Of a stretch of DNA of 64,000 nt, positions 1 to 11,679 are shown piece after piece (position 1 is the stretch's first letter; the number at the start of each line of letters is the position of its first letter). A model generated the notes under the pieces. The model saw only the letters and a list, made by a program, of their open reading frames with translations, was not told the origin of the DNA and did not search any database. The translations under genes and the position numbers were made by a program. This DNA is from Isoetes taiwanensis (lineage: Eukaryota > Streptophyta > Lycopodiopsida > Isoetales > Isoetaceae), in NCBI GenBank assembly GCA_021234155.1, contig JAJEKV010000032.1, positions 5,091,835 to 5,155,834 on the forward strand. Reading direction: 5' to 3'.

Positions 1-865
1 GAGTGTCCCTATGGTTTTGGATGCATTTGTTACCAGACCTAAGCATACAGCTATGCACTTTTATAACTGGTCTCGAATTGCTTGATAAACTGACTTATAG
101 ATGTCTAAATTTTGTGGGCGAACATGTGGTATTCTTTTAGCAAACATCACCAGGTTAAACCACCTCTTCTTCAACATTGTAGTTTGATGACACTCCCAAT
201 ATGGCATTCCTTATTTATATGACCAATGCAAAAATTCAACCCAAATGAACAATGAGGTGAATGGAAATGTATGACATTGAATTGGATAATACGTTCGAGA
301 AAAGCAGTCAAAATCTGTGAGCAAACATCAACCTATGCATTACAAAGCAAAATTGGTCTCATATAGATGATACTTTGCAATATCATGCCCCTTTGAAGGT
401 GTAACTCATCATCAAAATGTCTACCATTAAAGAACTAAATTGCACCTTTAATATCAATAAAACATATGCTCTATGTAACAATCAAATACGCAATTCACGC
501 AATTCACATAGTATGCACACATAAACTAGATACAAAATTCAAACCTTTACAATTTGGCTTAAAGTTTTACATAAGAACCATCGCTCAATGGACTCTATAT
601 CAACCTTGAGTTATATGTGGGATCTTAGCCATGCGTACAACGAACAACCAAATTAAACAAACACTTCTTTGGGAAGTTTTACATCCTTGCCTACTGACAT
701 GTAGCTAAACCCTGCCCATAGGACAATATATAGCAAAATAACAGGGGGTTCCAGGGGGATTTGATATGGATGTAAAAATAACAATTCCTAAAACCATAGA
801 CCATATATCCCTAAAACAATTGAATGGGTTGTTATACAAAAAAAACATAGATTCGAGATAAAAAA
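1..865. other. AT-rich non-coding stretch
   Basis: No reading frame, RNA gene or repeat boundary that I can support. The sequence is AT-rich with no coding periodicity visible. Confidence 0.5.
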
Positions 866-1055
866 TAATCACTTTAGTTCAATGGTACATTGGTTAAAGT
901 AGTCTTATTAGGACATTGAGCTATTTTGGTAGAGGTTCAAGCCCCCGTATTTCATATTCTAAAATCTTAAGCAAAGCCGTATAGAGGTTCGATATTCCCT
1001 CAAAACCTTAGGCGAAATCGTATTTCATATTTCAAAATCATAGGCGCCTCCAATC
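866..1055 (+). repeat. tRNA-derived SINE-like block
   Basis: A box-A-like motif (TTAGTTCAATGGT, 874-886) is followed by a box-B-like GGTTCAAGCCC (934-944), the two internal RNA polymerase III promoter elements of tRNA-derived SINEs. The spacing (~50 nt) is wider than in a normal tRNA and I cannot fold a cloverleaf, so this is not a tRNA gene. Downstream, a ~26 nt segment starting GTATTTCATATT is repeated at 946 and 1020 (period ~74). Known: plant SINEs carry such boxes. Inferred: this is a SINE relic; no target duplication was found. Confidence 0.35.
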
Positions 1056-1989
1056 ATAAATGACTATAAGCGAAACGAGAGGTGCACAGAGGCTCCAACA
1101 TACAATCTGGGTCGTAGGATCGACGAATCCGACGACTGTGGTGGTCCAGGGTGCACCACGTTTAGAATATGTAGCAAAAATCACAACATATGAATTTGCA
1201 AGGCATGAATGGTATTCATGTTTTCTTATACATGATGTAGCTAGTCATTTGATCATAGCTATGTAGCATTACTTTGTTATAGAGGTCATGCCAAATGAAT
1301 ATCAACTTAAATTTTAAGGTTCGCTATATAAAGCCAAATCTTCTCTTTAAAAGGTATTACCTAGTATCATCTGGTAGTTTTCTACTTCAACCACATCATA
1401 TACCTCTCAATATCTAATTTTTTCATCTTCTCTAAAATCACCAGTCCATCCAGCCAGTGCTTCTGGAAAATCCCAAATTTATAGACAAAAGCTAATAGTG
1501 TTCAGAGAGGAGGAAATGAAGTTCTTGGCATAGAAGCATACTATATGCAGATCAATGTGAAGAGCATCATGCAGATGAGAAATTTGCAAATGTAAATCTT
1601 GGAGTCCTGAGTTTGGCAAAATACCTTTTTTTAGAAAAAGTCCAATTTTTCTCTTGTATATAAAGGCAATGATAGAGGTGCTCATAATCTTTTATATCTT
1701 TGGCTATCTTAACTGGATGTATGCAAAGCATTTACTTAAGTAAATTTCAACCAAAAACTTACTAAATATTTGTGGATGTATTTTTTAGGTGGAAAATAAA
1801 GAGGATCACCATCAGCAACAGTACCTTGATACTTGCTTCCTCAACAAACTTTAGGATACTAGTGCCCTAGAACAGGTTAAGACATCACACAACCAACTCC
1901 AAGTCAATCCCATGCTTACATGGGTCCATGACACTGCTTATGTACACATTTTGTCACCAGAATGATAGTTCAATTTGCACAGGTACACA

Positions 1990-2450
1990 TCGCCTGTGAA
2001 TTGAGATGGGTAGATGGGCTCGAGAGGTGCGCGAAAATAGACTCTGTCAATGTTGCCAGCAAGGCGCCATTGAAGATGAATGCCGCACACTGCAGCAATG
2101 CCCAGCATTCAATCACATATGAGCTCGCTATGCTGAGTTGATTTTGCTAAACAACCACTTCATGCACTGTTGGACACAACTTCAGTGGGTTTGCTAGGAT
2201 CTTTTCTCCAACACATCATGGGTGCATGCCCTCAGTTATGTTCTTAAACACGACACTGAGGTTAAAATGTTCCATAATGTATCATTGTACAGTCTCTCAA
2301 CATACTTATTACTGCCAAGGTTTTTCCCTTGAAAAACCTTCGAGGCAAGGGTTTTTTAATCTTATTAGTAATACGCTTGTTGTAATCTTTGTTTGAGTCC
2401 CATAAGCCAATTGGTCTCTGCAAAAAATAATTCAATTTATTAAGTTATTC
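1990..2450 (+). mobile_element. LINE 3' end (zinc-knuckle region and 3' UTR), degenerate
   Basis: Plus-strand frame around 2010-2160 reads a C-terminal LINE zinc-binding segment (RLCQCC, then IEDECRTLQQC, then ARYAEL). It closely matches the minus-strand LINE at 43254-43487 (RLCQRC, VEDKCHTLQSC, RYTEL). In-frame stops show it is dead. It runs into a 3' UTR at about 2290-2450 containing AAGGTTTTTCCC, then GAGTCCCATAAGCCAATTGG, then a T/A-rich tail with TTATTC units. The same UTR recurs at 2850 and 46990. The element is truncated at its 5' side. Confidence 0.7.
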
Positions 2451-2849
2451 TAACCAAAATCCTTTAACTAGTTTTAATGTGAAGAAATCGCCTAGTTAAT
2501 ATTAACTTAATGTAACGGTAAAATTATACCTAAAAACTTAAAGCAGGTGCCAAATTGTCTAATGATAATAAATCTAAGATATATGCGTGGCTTTCCCATT
2601 GAAGGACGGTAGTTCATTCGACCGACTTAGACTTTTTTCGTCTTCTATCTCTTTCTATAACATGAATCAAAGAAGCATAAGATACAATCAATCGGCATAC
2701 AGCTTCTAGTATTTTTTAGTTGACATCAAGTATATAAAGTCACCAACATGCATAACACCTCTTATTTATTTACATTATTATTGTAGAACCTTGAGAGAAT
2801 CCAAATCGAGATAAATCGTTGAATTCTTAGAGCTGGTATATCATTTGTG

Positions 2850-3003
2850 CTTTTCAACATCCTTATTACTACCAGGTTTTTCCCTCAAAAACCCTTCGGG
2901 GCAAAAGTTTTTTTAATCCAGAATGTTGTGCTCCTTCCTTGGGTCCCATAGGTCGGTTGGTCTCCGCAAACGATAAAAACTATTCAATTCAATTCAATTC
3001 AAC
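2850..3003 (+). mobile_element. LINE/SINE 3' UTR copy with (AATTC)n tail
   Basis: Contains TTATTACTACCAGGTTTTTC, the motif GGGTCCCATAGGTCGGTTGG, then TCTCCGCAAACGATAAAAAC, and ends in a short AATTC microsatellite. This is the same 3' UTR as at 2290-2450 and 46990-47115. No coding part is attached, so this is a strongly 5'-truncated copy or a SINE sharing the LINE tail. Confidence 0.6.
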
Positions 3004-3524
3004 TAAATTGCCCCAATGCCCATCCAAATGCCATGTAGAAAGGTTGAAAATGGACATCGTAGTACCAGTTAGAGTATTGTGGACATATAATCTTTGCTTA
3101 AAGCAAACATCTCTTTAGCGTAAACACATAGAACATAAACATGTTCATGTTTTCTAAAAGCCTGTGCTAAAAACACGTCATTGCCAATGGAATGGGATGA
3201 ACTTATAAATCAGCTTAAACTTTTTTTAAATTATATAATCATATATCCAAACAAAATGAGCCACTAAATAAAGGCACATAAAATGGTCCTTGAGAATTCC
3301 ATGCCTTGGGGATTTATCATTCAAGAAGTTATAACAAAAATTAGTTGTTTGGAAGACGAGGATGAACTAAAATAAGGGACTGGACAAAATTGGAGAGTCT
3401 TATAGCTAATTTAAATGTCACTAGATAAGTTCTGAGGACAAAGTTCCAAGTGCTCAAGTAGAAGAAACCATCTAGGTAACTAAAGATGGATAGTTTCTCT
3501 ACCATTACATTGATAGTTTGTAGA

Positions 3525-4130
3525 AATGGAATGGATTGATTCCCGCTTGTTTGGGGTCCCGCGACGGGCAGAGTCGAGCTGGTCACCCAAGAAACCGGGA
3601 ATGCCGGACCGCCATTCCCCCAAAATAGAAATGGGGAGTCTCTGAGGCGTAAATAGAGTCGCGGAAACGTAGTTTTAGGCCTCTCAGGCGAAAAAAAGAG
3701 CCGCGAAAACTCGGCGGCGGCAGTGAGACCGCGATCTCAAGACCTCGCGATCTCTCAGGCGGAGCTCAAAGACCGCTTGAAGAGGCGCGTGCCCCCCGCG
3801 ATCTTGGGTGGAAGATGCGGGCAGATGGAGCTCCGTGAACCTTAAAAATCTGCGGATCTTTTGTGGAAAACCCGTGATCTTGTGTGGATCTTACCTTAAA
3901 CCCGCGGATCTTGTCCTGATCTTACCTTAAAAACTCAGGATCTTGTGATCTTGTGCGGCCGTGGAGCCCAAGAACCCTAAAACAAGACCCTAAAACCCGC
4001 CACGGCCGACGGAATGCAGGCACCCTATTTCCATTCCGTGATATTGGCAGGTGCCACGTGTCGCCATGAGAATGGGCGCCAAGGAATAATGACGACCCCA
4101 TTTCTATTTTGAAATGGGAGTTTTGTAAAG
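3525..4130. mobile_element. GC-rich element bounded by inverted repeats
   Basis: A GC-rich island sits in AT-rich surroundings. Inside its edges a 16-nt perfect inverted repeat is visible: CAAAATAGAAATGGGG near 3620 and CCCCATTTCTATTTTG near 4095. The interior has tandem GATCTT units (about 3850-3955), including two copies of GATCTTACCTTAAA ~30 nt apart. It looks like a non-autonomous DNA transposon or foldback element. I could not define termini or a target duplication. The 71-aa frame inside is not credible as a gene. Confidence 0.45.
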
Positions 4131-4139
4131 TACACATAG

Positions 4140-5379
4140 CAATGATGCATAGGGATCCATAACATTGATGCTAATTTTTTCTATTTGCGATGGACTATTT
4201 CTAAGTCTTTTGGATAGGGATAGGGACCTCCGGGGTATGATTGGCTTTCACGATAGGATATATTTGCTGGCCACTTGAAGATTATCCACCCTTGGACAAT
4301 ACATTACGGATTATAACAAGTGGTTTGTGTTGGCAACACATATGACCCAAAATTAATATCAATAATGCACCAACTTGAACAAACAAAAAAGTGGCACAAA
4401 TCTCATTATTATTGAAAAGAGCTGTGAAGAATATCCCACCTACACGTGCTGAATATTTTACCTATCTTTAGACCTATCTTTAGATGCAGCATGCAAACAA
4501 TCACGAATTAAATAAGGCATCGAAAAGTGGTCCTATTATTCTATACAAGTCACATGCAAAACACCTTTTTCCGCCCCAATACGCCAGGTCCCACACGTTA
4601 TACGTCTAAAAAAAAGAAAAGGGGCTTTGTCGTACCGAAAAGTGCCACCCACTAACATTCCAAAGGCATAAACAGTAAATTCAAAGGCAAACAGAAGAGC
4701 CCATCACTTCATTATGAACCTCAAAAACTCTATTCAGTACTCAACAGAGAGCATTTGAATTCTGAAATTATGCACACATTATTCCACTCTCAACTTCCAA
4801 ATTCTATATTTAACAGAATATGAAATCTGAACATATCATTTGAATGATGAACTTACGCACACCACTCCTGGAAGGGAAAGCTCAAAATACTACAGACTAC
4901 ACAGTAGCAATAACACATGCACACTTGAAACACCCAACATGCAAAGATGGCTTTCTTTCCCTGAAAAATATATACAATAAATAGATCATTCTATAATTAA
5001 ATGACATATGAACATCGAATTGAACCAACATCAAATGCAAATACGTAATCTAGATCTCTAAACAGAGAACCTTCTTCTCTGACTCTAATCTTAACCTTTT
5101 CTGACTCTAATCTTATATGCTATAATGCCATATTACTATTGTTCTGAATAGAGGTAGCAAAAGCACTTGAGCAATAAGTCCGAACAATAAGCCCGAAATT
5201 GAATCCGGGGGATACTCCAACTGCAATGGTCCATTTGCTTGCAAAGCTGTACCACGGCACCTAACAACCATAAAAATAGCAAAATTCCTTCACTCATGCC
5301 CAATAGCATTATTTACTCAATACAACTAAGCTCTTAATACATGTCCTTACCATTATGCACATTAAGCCAGGTTTGTTCT
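4140..5379. other. Intergenic DNA and presumed 3' UTR of the ERF gene
   Basis: AT-rich, with no supported gene. The part adjacent to 5380 should hold the ERF 3' untranslated region on the minus strand. I found no convincing canonical AATAAA on that strand close to the stop. Confidence 0.4.
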
Positions 5380-6526
5380 CTACTGGCTCGGGTTCTGAAG
5401 CAACTCGTTGAGCAAGAAATTCAACAGCTTATCCTGCAGTGCCTTAGAGTCCAACTTACTCTGGAGAACCTTGGCGTCAAGGTTCTGCAGAATTCCTGCA
5501 ATAGAACAGAGTGGAGTCTGTTCAGTGGCCTCTACAGCTCTCTCAGGCAAAAATGGCTGCTCTTGTCCACCCTGATCAGCAACATATGGCTGCTTAGCCC
5601 TTGTACTCAATTTCCTCCTTGACTTGGAGCGAGTTCTGCTCATGGCATCAAAGCCTTCAGCTTGTATCATGGCTTCAGGATCTGGCTCTACAAAATTCAG
5701 CTTGGCTTTTTTCCCCTTGATCCGTCTAGCTGCTGCATCATAAGCCAGCGCTGCCTTTTCTGCAGTGTCAAAAGAGCCTAGCCAAAGACGCACACCCTGA
5801 TGGGGATCTCGAATTTCTGCAGCCCACTTACCAGAGGGCCTCTGGCGAACCCCTCTATAGTGACGCTTGCGCTTATTATTAAGTGCAGAGTTCGTTTCAG
5901 ATCCAGAACCAGATGAATCAACAGCCTTCTCATCAGTAGTCCCTAGGAAGTAACAAACAAACACTGTTACTACATGCTACCACTAAAGCCGTATTGATAT
6001 AAAACTAACAAAAATATGAACAAAAATACACACCTGACTCGTTAGAGGCAGACTTTTCATTATCTCCACTATATCCTTGACCTTGTAAACCTTGTCCCTC
6101 CACAGAACTAATTAGCTTCATCTCTTCCTTCATAGCCTGAGTCCCAACATGAACACCGCCATTACCTCCATGTCCAGCCACAATTTTATTGGTCTCAGTT
6201 CCAACAAATGCTCCATTCTTAGCCTTGTTCTCAACATTTCCAGACTTGAACATTCTTTCCATGGCATTTTCTCCGTTTCCAAGGATAGATGTCTCCCAAG
6301 CTGACCAGGATTGAAGAATATCATGAGAAAACATGTCCTCCTGGAGCACGGAATCCAGATCAGGCACAGGTTCTTCAGGCGGGGCGTAGTCTTCAAACTC
6401 CCACTCAGGATAGTCATACCCATTATTATAAAACCACTCCTGTGCATCTGCACCTGCAGAGGGCTGATACAGAAATCCCTGCCCTCCGAACCCAGGTCCA
6501 GTGTCGGATGTGATACCACGACACAT
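5380..6526 (-). CDS. Group VII-type ERF (AP2/ERF) transcription factor, two exons
   Basis: Nuclear DNA-binding regulator expected to bind GCC-box or hypoxia-responsive promoter elements. Exons are 6526-6034 and 5942-5380; the 91 bp intron has GT/AG borders (donor in GAGTCAG|GTG, acceptor CTTCCTAG|GG) and keeps frame, giving 351 residues. One AP2 domain lies at about 192-250, with the [19 protein letters not shown] and WLGSF motifs and the Ala/Asp pair typical of ERF rather than DREB. A KRKR basic stretch precedes it. The protein begins MCRGITSD, resembling the Cys2 N-degron start of group VII ERFs (usual start MCGGAI), so oxygen-dependent turnover by the Cys/Arg N-degron pathway is inferred. 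An acidic region (DSVLQEDMF) lies in exon 1. The start has a good context (A at -3). Odd point: Arg3 in place of the usual Gly. The family call is strong; the group VII call is good but rests on the N-terminus. Confidence 0.92.
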
Positions 6527-7320
6527 CTTGAGCTGTTTCTGTAGAAGCGAATCCGACTATGGGTTTAAGATTAATATATTTTTCAATATCACATTAATAT
6601 GTGCCTCAAACGAGAGAGATTCCACCAAATCTGAGACAAAAGATCCAATAGTGACATATTAGGCTCGAAAACACATTACGGTACTAAAAGCTTCAACCAA
6701 AATCACGACTGCAACTATCTGAGAGAAAGAGCCGAATTTGTGTCCAACATGTACTAATAACAATGAAGGAAACCAAAATTTCAAAAACAAATCAGCAGAC
6801 ATAGTACTTTAAAAAGGACCTGAGAAAACATGCAACCTTGCAATCCAAGGGCAGGGCACAGAAATCGTCGTTTCTAGAAGAGGGCAAAATATTTCACAAT
6901 GCTGGAATTAAATAAAAACCTTGAGCCGCACTTAAAAAATAAGGCAAATGCAAAAAAAAAATCTCAAGAGGGCCTAAGAAGAGAAGAGTTTTGCAAAGGG
7001 TCTAAAACGAAGCTATTAAGAGCACCCTTCACCAGCAAAATTACAAGGAAGGTTTCAATCAAAAGCAAGACCACAGACAAATGCAGAAATAAGAATCAAA
7101 GATGGGATTTTAAAAGAAATGACAGAAACTGGGGTGTAAGAAAGCAGAAAAAAAGGATCAGCAGGGTCTGCTTACAGATTTCGCCAATACTGTCGCCTCT
7201 TAGATCGTCTATCTCCTACACCAGGCCGCACCGAACAGATAATCCTTCAGAAGTTCTTTCTTTCTGGGGCAGATTAAGAACAGGTAGCCCTTAGACCAGA
7301 TCGTCTATAAGGACACCGCG
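6527..7320 (-). promoter_or_regulatory. Probable 5' leader with intron and promoter-proximal region of the ERF gene
   Basis: Upstream of the ERF start, a higher-GC block at 7177-7310 ends (minus strand) in a good donor, AATCT|GTAAG at about 7176/7175. A plausible acceptor, TTCTACAG|AAACAG, lies just upstream of the ATG (about 6540). A leader intron of ~630 bp is therefore likely, as in many plant ERF genes. Inferred only from splice-site consensus; transcript data would decide. The 131-aa plus-strand frame here is most likely fortuitous. Confidence 0.35.
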
Positions 7321-7812
7321 AGTCAATAGTAGATATTTTTGGGCACGTCGGGCTCGTGGGATCCACGGTTATGGGAGGAGGGGCTTAATCTGATCCGTCA
7401 AATTAAGAGGTCCTATGTGTAGAGGGTTTTGATGGGGTGATGTGGCCGGCGGAGAATCTCGAGCGTTGAGGGCCTGTGCGGGGCGCATGCATGAATGCTT
7501 TTTTGGTTTGTTTTTAATTCAATTAAATTTTAAGTATTGTTATGTTCAAACTTTGATTATATTTGTTTAAACTCATGTTCAAAGTTGGTGGGCAAACGTT
7601 GTGTCTGCGCCTTTCTCCATGTATTCGCGTCCCCCACATGGTGAGCTGCATACCCCACATGGTGGATTGCACAACTGCAGCGCGAAGATACTTTGCAACG
7701 ATTGTTTTCCAGCGAAACACAATCTCATCACGTTGATCTCGTCTTCCAATTCTAGCACGTAAAAATTGCTTCTTCTTCTTACTGGTCTTCGTGGAGATTA
7801 CAAAATCTATAC

Positions 7813-7832
7813 TCTATTCTATTCTATTCTAT
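7813..7832. repeat. (ATTCT)n microsatellite
   Basis: About four tandem ATTCT units followed by ATTATG. It could be a retroelement tail like the other short microsatellite tails in the window, but no 3' UTR is recognisable beside it. Confidence 0.7.
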
Positions 7833-8768
7833 TATGTCCTATTCATCTTTACTATGTCATCTCTATGTTATTACAGAGCAAGCACCAAATTATGACTGCT
7901 TGTGCCTCATGACTGAGAACATACTCAGTCTAAAGATCCCCAGAAATAGGGGATCGCATAGGTATACCATCATTTCTTTCCCGAATGTGTGATATCATCC
8001 AAGCTAAGTTTGGAAAGTAAGTATCTATTTCAATCCCGGGCTAAGTGGATGTCTCACAAGTTGAAGGGGAACACAATACACAAGTTGGGGAGAGCTGGTA
8101 GTTGCAATTTAAGGGCACCGTTTAGATTGAGACTTTCAACCAAAATTTGAATATAAAATGTCCATATATGCCATTGTAAAATCCCACAAACTTGACATAT
8201 CGTAAAAGACACCCTTATATAAATATAATATAAGATAAGATGAGGAGAAATTTTCCATGTTTCCAAGCATCCACACTATATCCATCCAAAAGTATCCACC
8301 CCAACGCGGAACTAGGTGTGCGCCAGTGCTTTACACTCCAATACGTCTCTTTTATTTATTTGCATGTTGTAAGCAAGTAGTTTTTACCCCCATAAAAGCA
8401 GCATTTTGGCAATTATACATTAAACCGAGCCTAATCCCAAACCTAAGCAGCGCTTTTAATTGCCACTAATGGAATCTAAGTTCCTTCGACATTTTGCAAG
8501 ATGGCCCTTCCAGATTTGTTGGCATGAATTACCACACCAGGAACTGTCGTAGAGGAATCTCACCTTAAGAATGTGTAGTGTTTTTGCTATGAAATGATGC
8601 TAGGATCTCATGACCTCAATATTTGGACTTCCTTTAGAAATGTAAATTGTACTTCCAAAAGTGGTCATTGCCTTTTAAAATGTCTTACAAATGGTCCTTG
8701 GCACACTATATACTTCAAAACAAAAAACTCCCACTATATATGATGCAAGACTAACATTATATATCTTA

Positions 8769-8796
8769 CTAGAAAAAGTGCCCAGCGTTGCTGGGC
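8769..8796 (-). mobile_element. Helitron 3' terminus
   Basis: Read on the minus strand: the hairpin GCCCAGCAACGCTGGGC (8796-8780, 7-bp stem, AAC loop), seven bases, then CTAG followed by T (CTAG = 8772-8769). A short GC-rich hairpin just upstream of CTRR, inserted before a T, is the defining 3' end of Helitrons. The same hairpin and spacing recur at 40839-40866 on the plus strand. Confidence 0.8.
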
Positions 8797-9753
8797 TTTT
8801 CGTCAAGCAAGATTTACAAATCCAATCACATGGTATTAAAACCTAGAGATCCAAATATGAAAGGTCCTTCCATATCCTGCTCAAATTTTTATAGCTGCCT
8901 TGGGTCTAAGCTAGAAAGAGAATACCTAGCTCAGACTGTTCATTACTTTTGCCTTTGAAGGAGAACTACAGAACAGGAAGAGATCTTCAAAACAGGAAGC
9001 AAACTTGGAGTTGTAATTGTTGAATGCGGAGGAAGTATCACCGCGAATGATATCAGGAAACAAGGCAGCTTGCTTGTGGCAATCCGATCTGTTGAAGTTA
9101 ATCCTTAGGCAATGCACCAAGTTCTCTTTAGACATGTCAATTCTTATTAGCCATCTTCATGTGCTACTAAATAGGTGTTAAACTACACGATAACTAACAT
9201 AGTGCTTGGCGACAAAGGAGCATAAAGCAAGAGCACATGTCTATCAATATAAGTTTGCTGCATGCATAGAATTTTTTGTCCGCATTCCATTGACTGTAGC
9301 TTTCTCTTTTTAACATTCCACAAGCAATAGTACGTAGGAAGTAAGCACTTTTCGTTAGGTTTGGCTGCTTTTAATGAGCTAGATAAGTTTGAACTCAATA
9401 ACATATGTCTTGCCCAACTGTCAATGTCCTAAATCACTTACACAAGGCTTCAATAAATCTCAACACCCCCTAGAAGGAGACAAAACTGTTTCCACCAGTT
9501 ATGACTTTGTCTACAATATGAAGTTGGCAGCAACTTGGAAAGATGTAAGAAAACTGTATCTAACTGGATTGAGATGCAATCAATCTTCACACTACTTCTT
9601 AGAGCATAAGATGCAATTAAATTAGTCACACGCAAGCATGTGATGGCTTCAGCATCAGATGTGGAATAATCAATAGATATTAAGTCTGCAAAATATTCTG
9701 CAGGATTCACATTCTCTGGACAATTGTACCTAAACAATTATGCATCTGCTTTA

Positions 9754-10080
9754 GTATGCAGTCAACAGACTGAGCATTGATGTCCACAAAACCACATCAG
9801 GCTGAGCCATTTAACTAAAGAGTGGACATGCCTCCATCGTATGCCCATATTAAGTAAGTCGCAGCATCATATTCCATGAATAACTATTCCTGTTTGGTAT
9901 ATTGTCAAAAACTTGGCTGGCAGCTTCCAAAGCTCTGCATTGTCCATACATCTGAATAAGATGGTTCCCTAAGAATTTATCTTCATTTAGGCCTCTTTCA
10001 ATGATGTAATCACAAATATGCTTACCTTCTGTTACTGACTTTGCATTGCCACATTTCTGCAGCAAAGAAGCGATATTATC
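9754..10080 (-). pseudogene. PLS-type pentatricopeptide repeat (PPR) protein fragment
   Basis: Minus-strand frame reads ASLLQKCGNAKSVTEGKH, then LGNHLIQMYGQC, then VFDNIPNRNSYSWNMML, the familiar L/S repeat wording of land-plant organellar PPR proteins (RNA editing or processing). After an in-frame stop it continues with GHTMEA and then QPDVVLWTSMLSLLTAY, clearly the next repeats. Only about three repeats survive, with stops and no start. The segment begins beside a (TATC)n microsatellite (10077-10096). It lies inside the candidate Helitron, same strand, consistent with capture of an exon piece. Confidence 0.78.
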
Positions 10081-10099
10081 TATCTATCTATCTATATCT

Positions 10100-11012
10100 A
10101 GGTTCCCATCGAATTTCTGTCCAATCCCGCAGTTTTGTGGCTTTTGTGGATTTATGATGTGACATTGGATGTAGAAATTGCTACGGCATAAACCAGAGAT
10201 ATAATCCCACCCTTGGCATGCATGTCAATGCCCTTTTCTACATATTCTTGGATGTTACAATGCCCGTTTCTGACTAACAAGACAAATGCATTTCTTCAAC
10301 TGATAAAACAGACAAAAATTGCTTCAAGACACCTGCTCAACAATTTCATGTGGTTTTAGGTTCCATGTAAAGCCCCCTTTTACCACTGGCACAAAATGCA
10401 TAGCGCAATGAACAACCAACCTGAAAAATACACCAATATGAGGCTCAAAAAGTGGATCCTTCATAGAACATTCAGATAATGTTTTGCAGCTTCTCCAAGC
10501 TTATATCTTCCTGATGCATCACTTCAAAAGATTCAAATCTAGAAAGGTGTTCGTCAAACTATGTAAAAGCTGTTATGGTTGCTCTCCAGGAATGGACATC
10601 ACAATTTGGCAAGCTCACAGATCTTTACAAGTGCCTTACATTGCCAGTAGGTATCATATTTTCCAATACATATTTTATCTGTAACTTATTACCGAAGTTA
10701 AGAAATTCAAATAGAAAAGAAGGATGTCTGTTTGAGCCAGATGAAAAGGCACATCTACATGTTCTTGTCTCACTTGGAACATCCACTGGCTCTTCTGACA
10801 AATCAGTAACTGATGTGGATAAGGCAAATGAAGCTGAAGAGGACCATATACAGAGATACAAGGATAAAGTCTTGATAGATTTTGGGATCAGAATTATACA
10901 TGTAGAGGTTGAGCATGAAACAGATGCTGGCACACATGATGGGATGTGTGATAAATTAACTTCTACATATAGCAAGTTAACATCAAATACAAATATGAAC
11001 AACATTTATTAA
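10100..11012. other. Unassigned DNA inside the candidate Helitron
   Basis: A 145-residue plus-strand open frame (10575-11012) and a 126-residue minus-strand frame (10625-11005) overlap here. Neither shows a family motif I recognise. The plus-strand frame is acidic and Lys-rich in its second half (for example DKANEAEEDHIQRYKDK), which could be a captured coding piece. I do not call a gene. Confidence 0.3.
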
Positions 11013-11039
11013 CCTGGCGCTACCAGAAGTGGAAAGGCA

Positions 11040-11183
11040 AATGACATTTCTTGAAATGATATTGTTAATCTCCTGAGATGGCATGGCCTAAGCTTTCCCT
11101 TTGAAGTTAGAAAAGCTTTTGCTTCTTGACTCTTTCTTATAATTGGATGGCATGCTAACCTTCTCAAATATTCTTCACCGATC
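11040..11183 (-). pseudogene. Possible sorting-nexin PX-domain exon fragment
   Basis: After a good acceptor (TTTTCTGTTTCAG, exon from about 11183) the minus-strand frame reads EEYLRRLACHPIIRKSQEAK and then FLTSKGKL. This resembles the end of the PX domain of plant SNX2-type sorting nexins (YLRRL, HPVI, S-E, FL), phosphoinositide-binding retromer-associated proteins. Only ~45 residues are present and the match is from memory of the motif, so the call is tentative. Confidence 0.3.
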
Positions 11184-11339
11184 TGAAACAGAAAATACGG
11201 AAGACCATTAAGCCAGCAAGAACCTGCCAAAAATAGAACCTACTAAGAACCCAACTATATAATACAAACAATACAATAGAAATCAACACGATCCACATAC
11301 AATAGAATACACTACGATCAAATCTACTGCTGAAGATCA

Positions 11340-11660
11340 AATGCATCTATTATCATACAGCCTTTGCAAAGAGTGCACTTGCTTGATCAAATTTTTCTGG
11401 CTTGGTTTCAATAGTGCTAGAGTCTGGTATATGTACTCATTGGGTTGAGTCTTTGCAAAGTAAAGTAAGCCAGCCCTTTGTGAAGTAAAGTCTTTGCTTT
11501 TCTAGTATTAATGTTTCGTATTTTTAAGATAGCCCAGCCATGACATGCCGCTGCATGAATTTGATCTGCAATTATAGGTGCATCAAATAGTATTCTTGCC
11601 TTTGAGAGGATCAAACAGTGCTCTTGCCAAATCCAAGAATGGGGGAACCAAAAATGCAAT
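11340..11660 (-). pseudogene. HCF107-like HAT/TPR repeat protein fragment
   Basis: Minus-strand frames read ARILFDAPIIADQIHAAACH, GWAILKIRN, ARKAK-type repeat text with LLHKGLAYF, and in a shifted frame NEYIYQTLALL. These are consecutive half-a-TPR repeats in the order and wording of HCF107, a chloroplast protein that stabilises psbH/psbB transcripts. A frame change separates the two halves and no start or stop belongs to it, so this is a broken piece. A GTATGA donor-like site follows at the 3' side. Same strand as the PPR fragment and within the candidate Helitron. Confidence 0.62.
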
Positions 11661-11679
11661 TGCCTGCTTGACATCCATC

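Noticed and set aside
874-944. Functional tRNA gene at the A/B boxes
   Set aside because: Box spacing and lack of a cloverleaf exclude it; kept only as a SINE-like block.
6899-7294. 131-residue Lys/Arg-rich plus-strand frame upstream of the ERF
   Set aside because: Opposite strand of the probable ERF leader and intron; no motif, biased composition.
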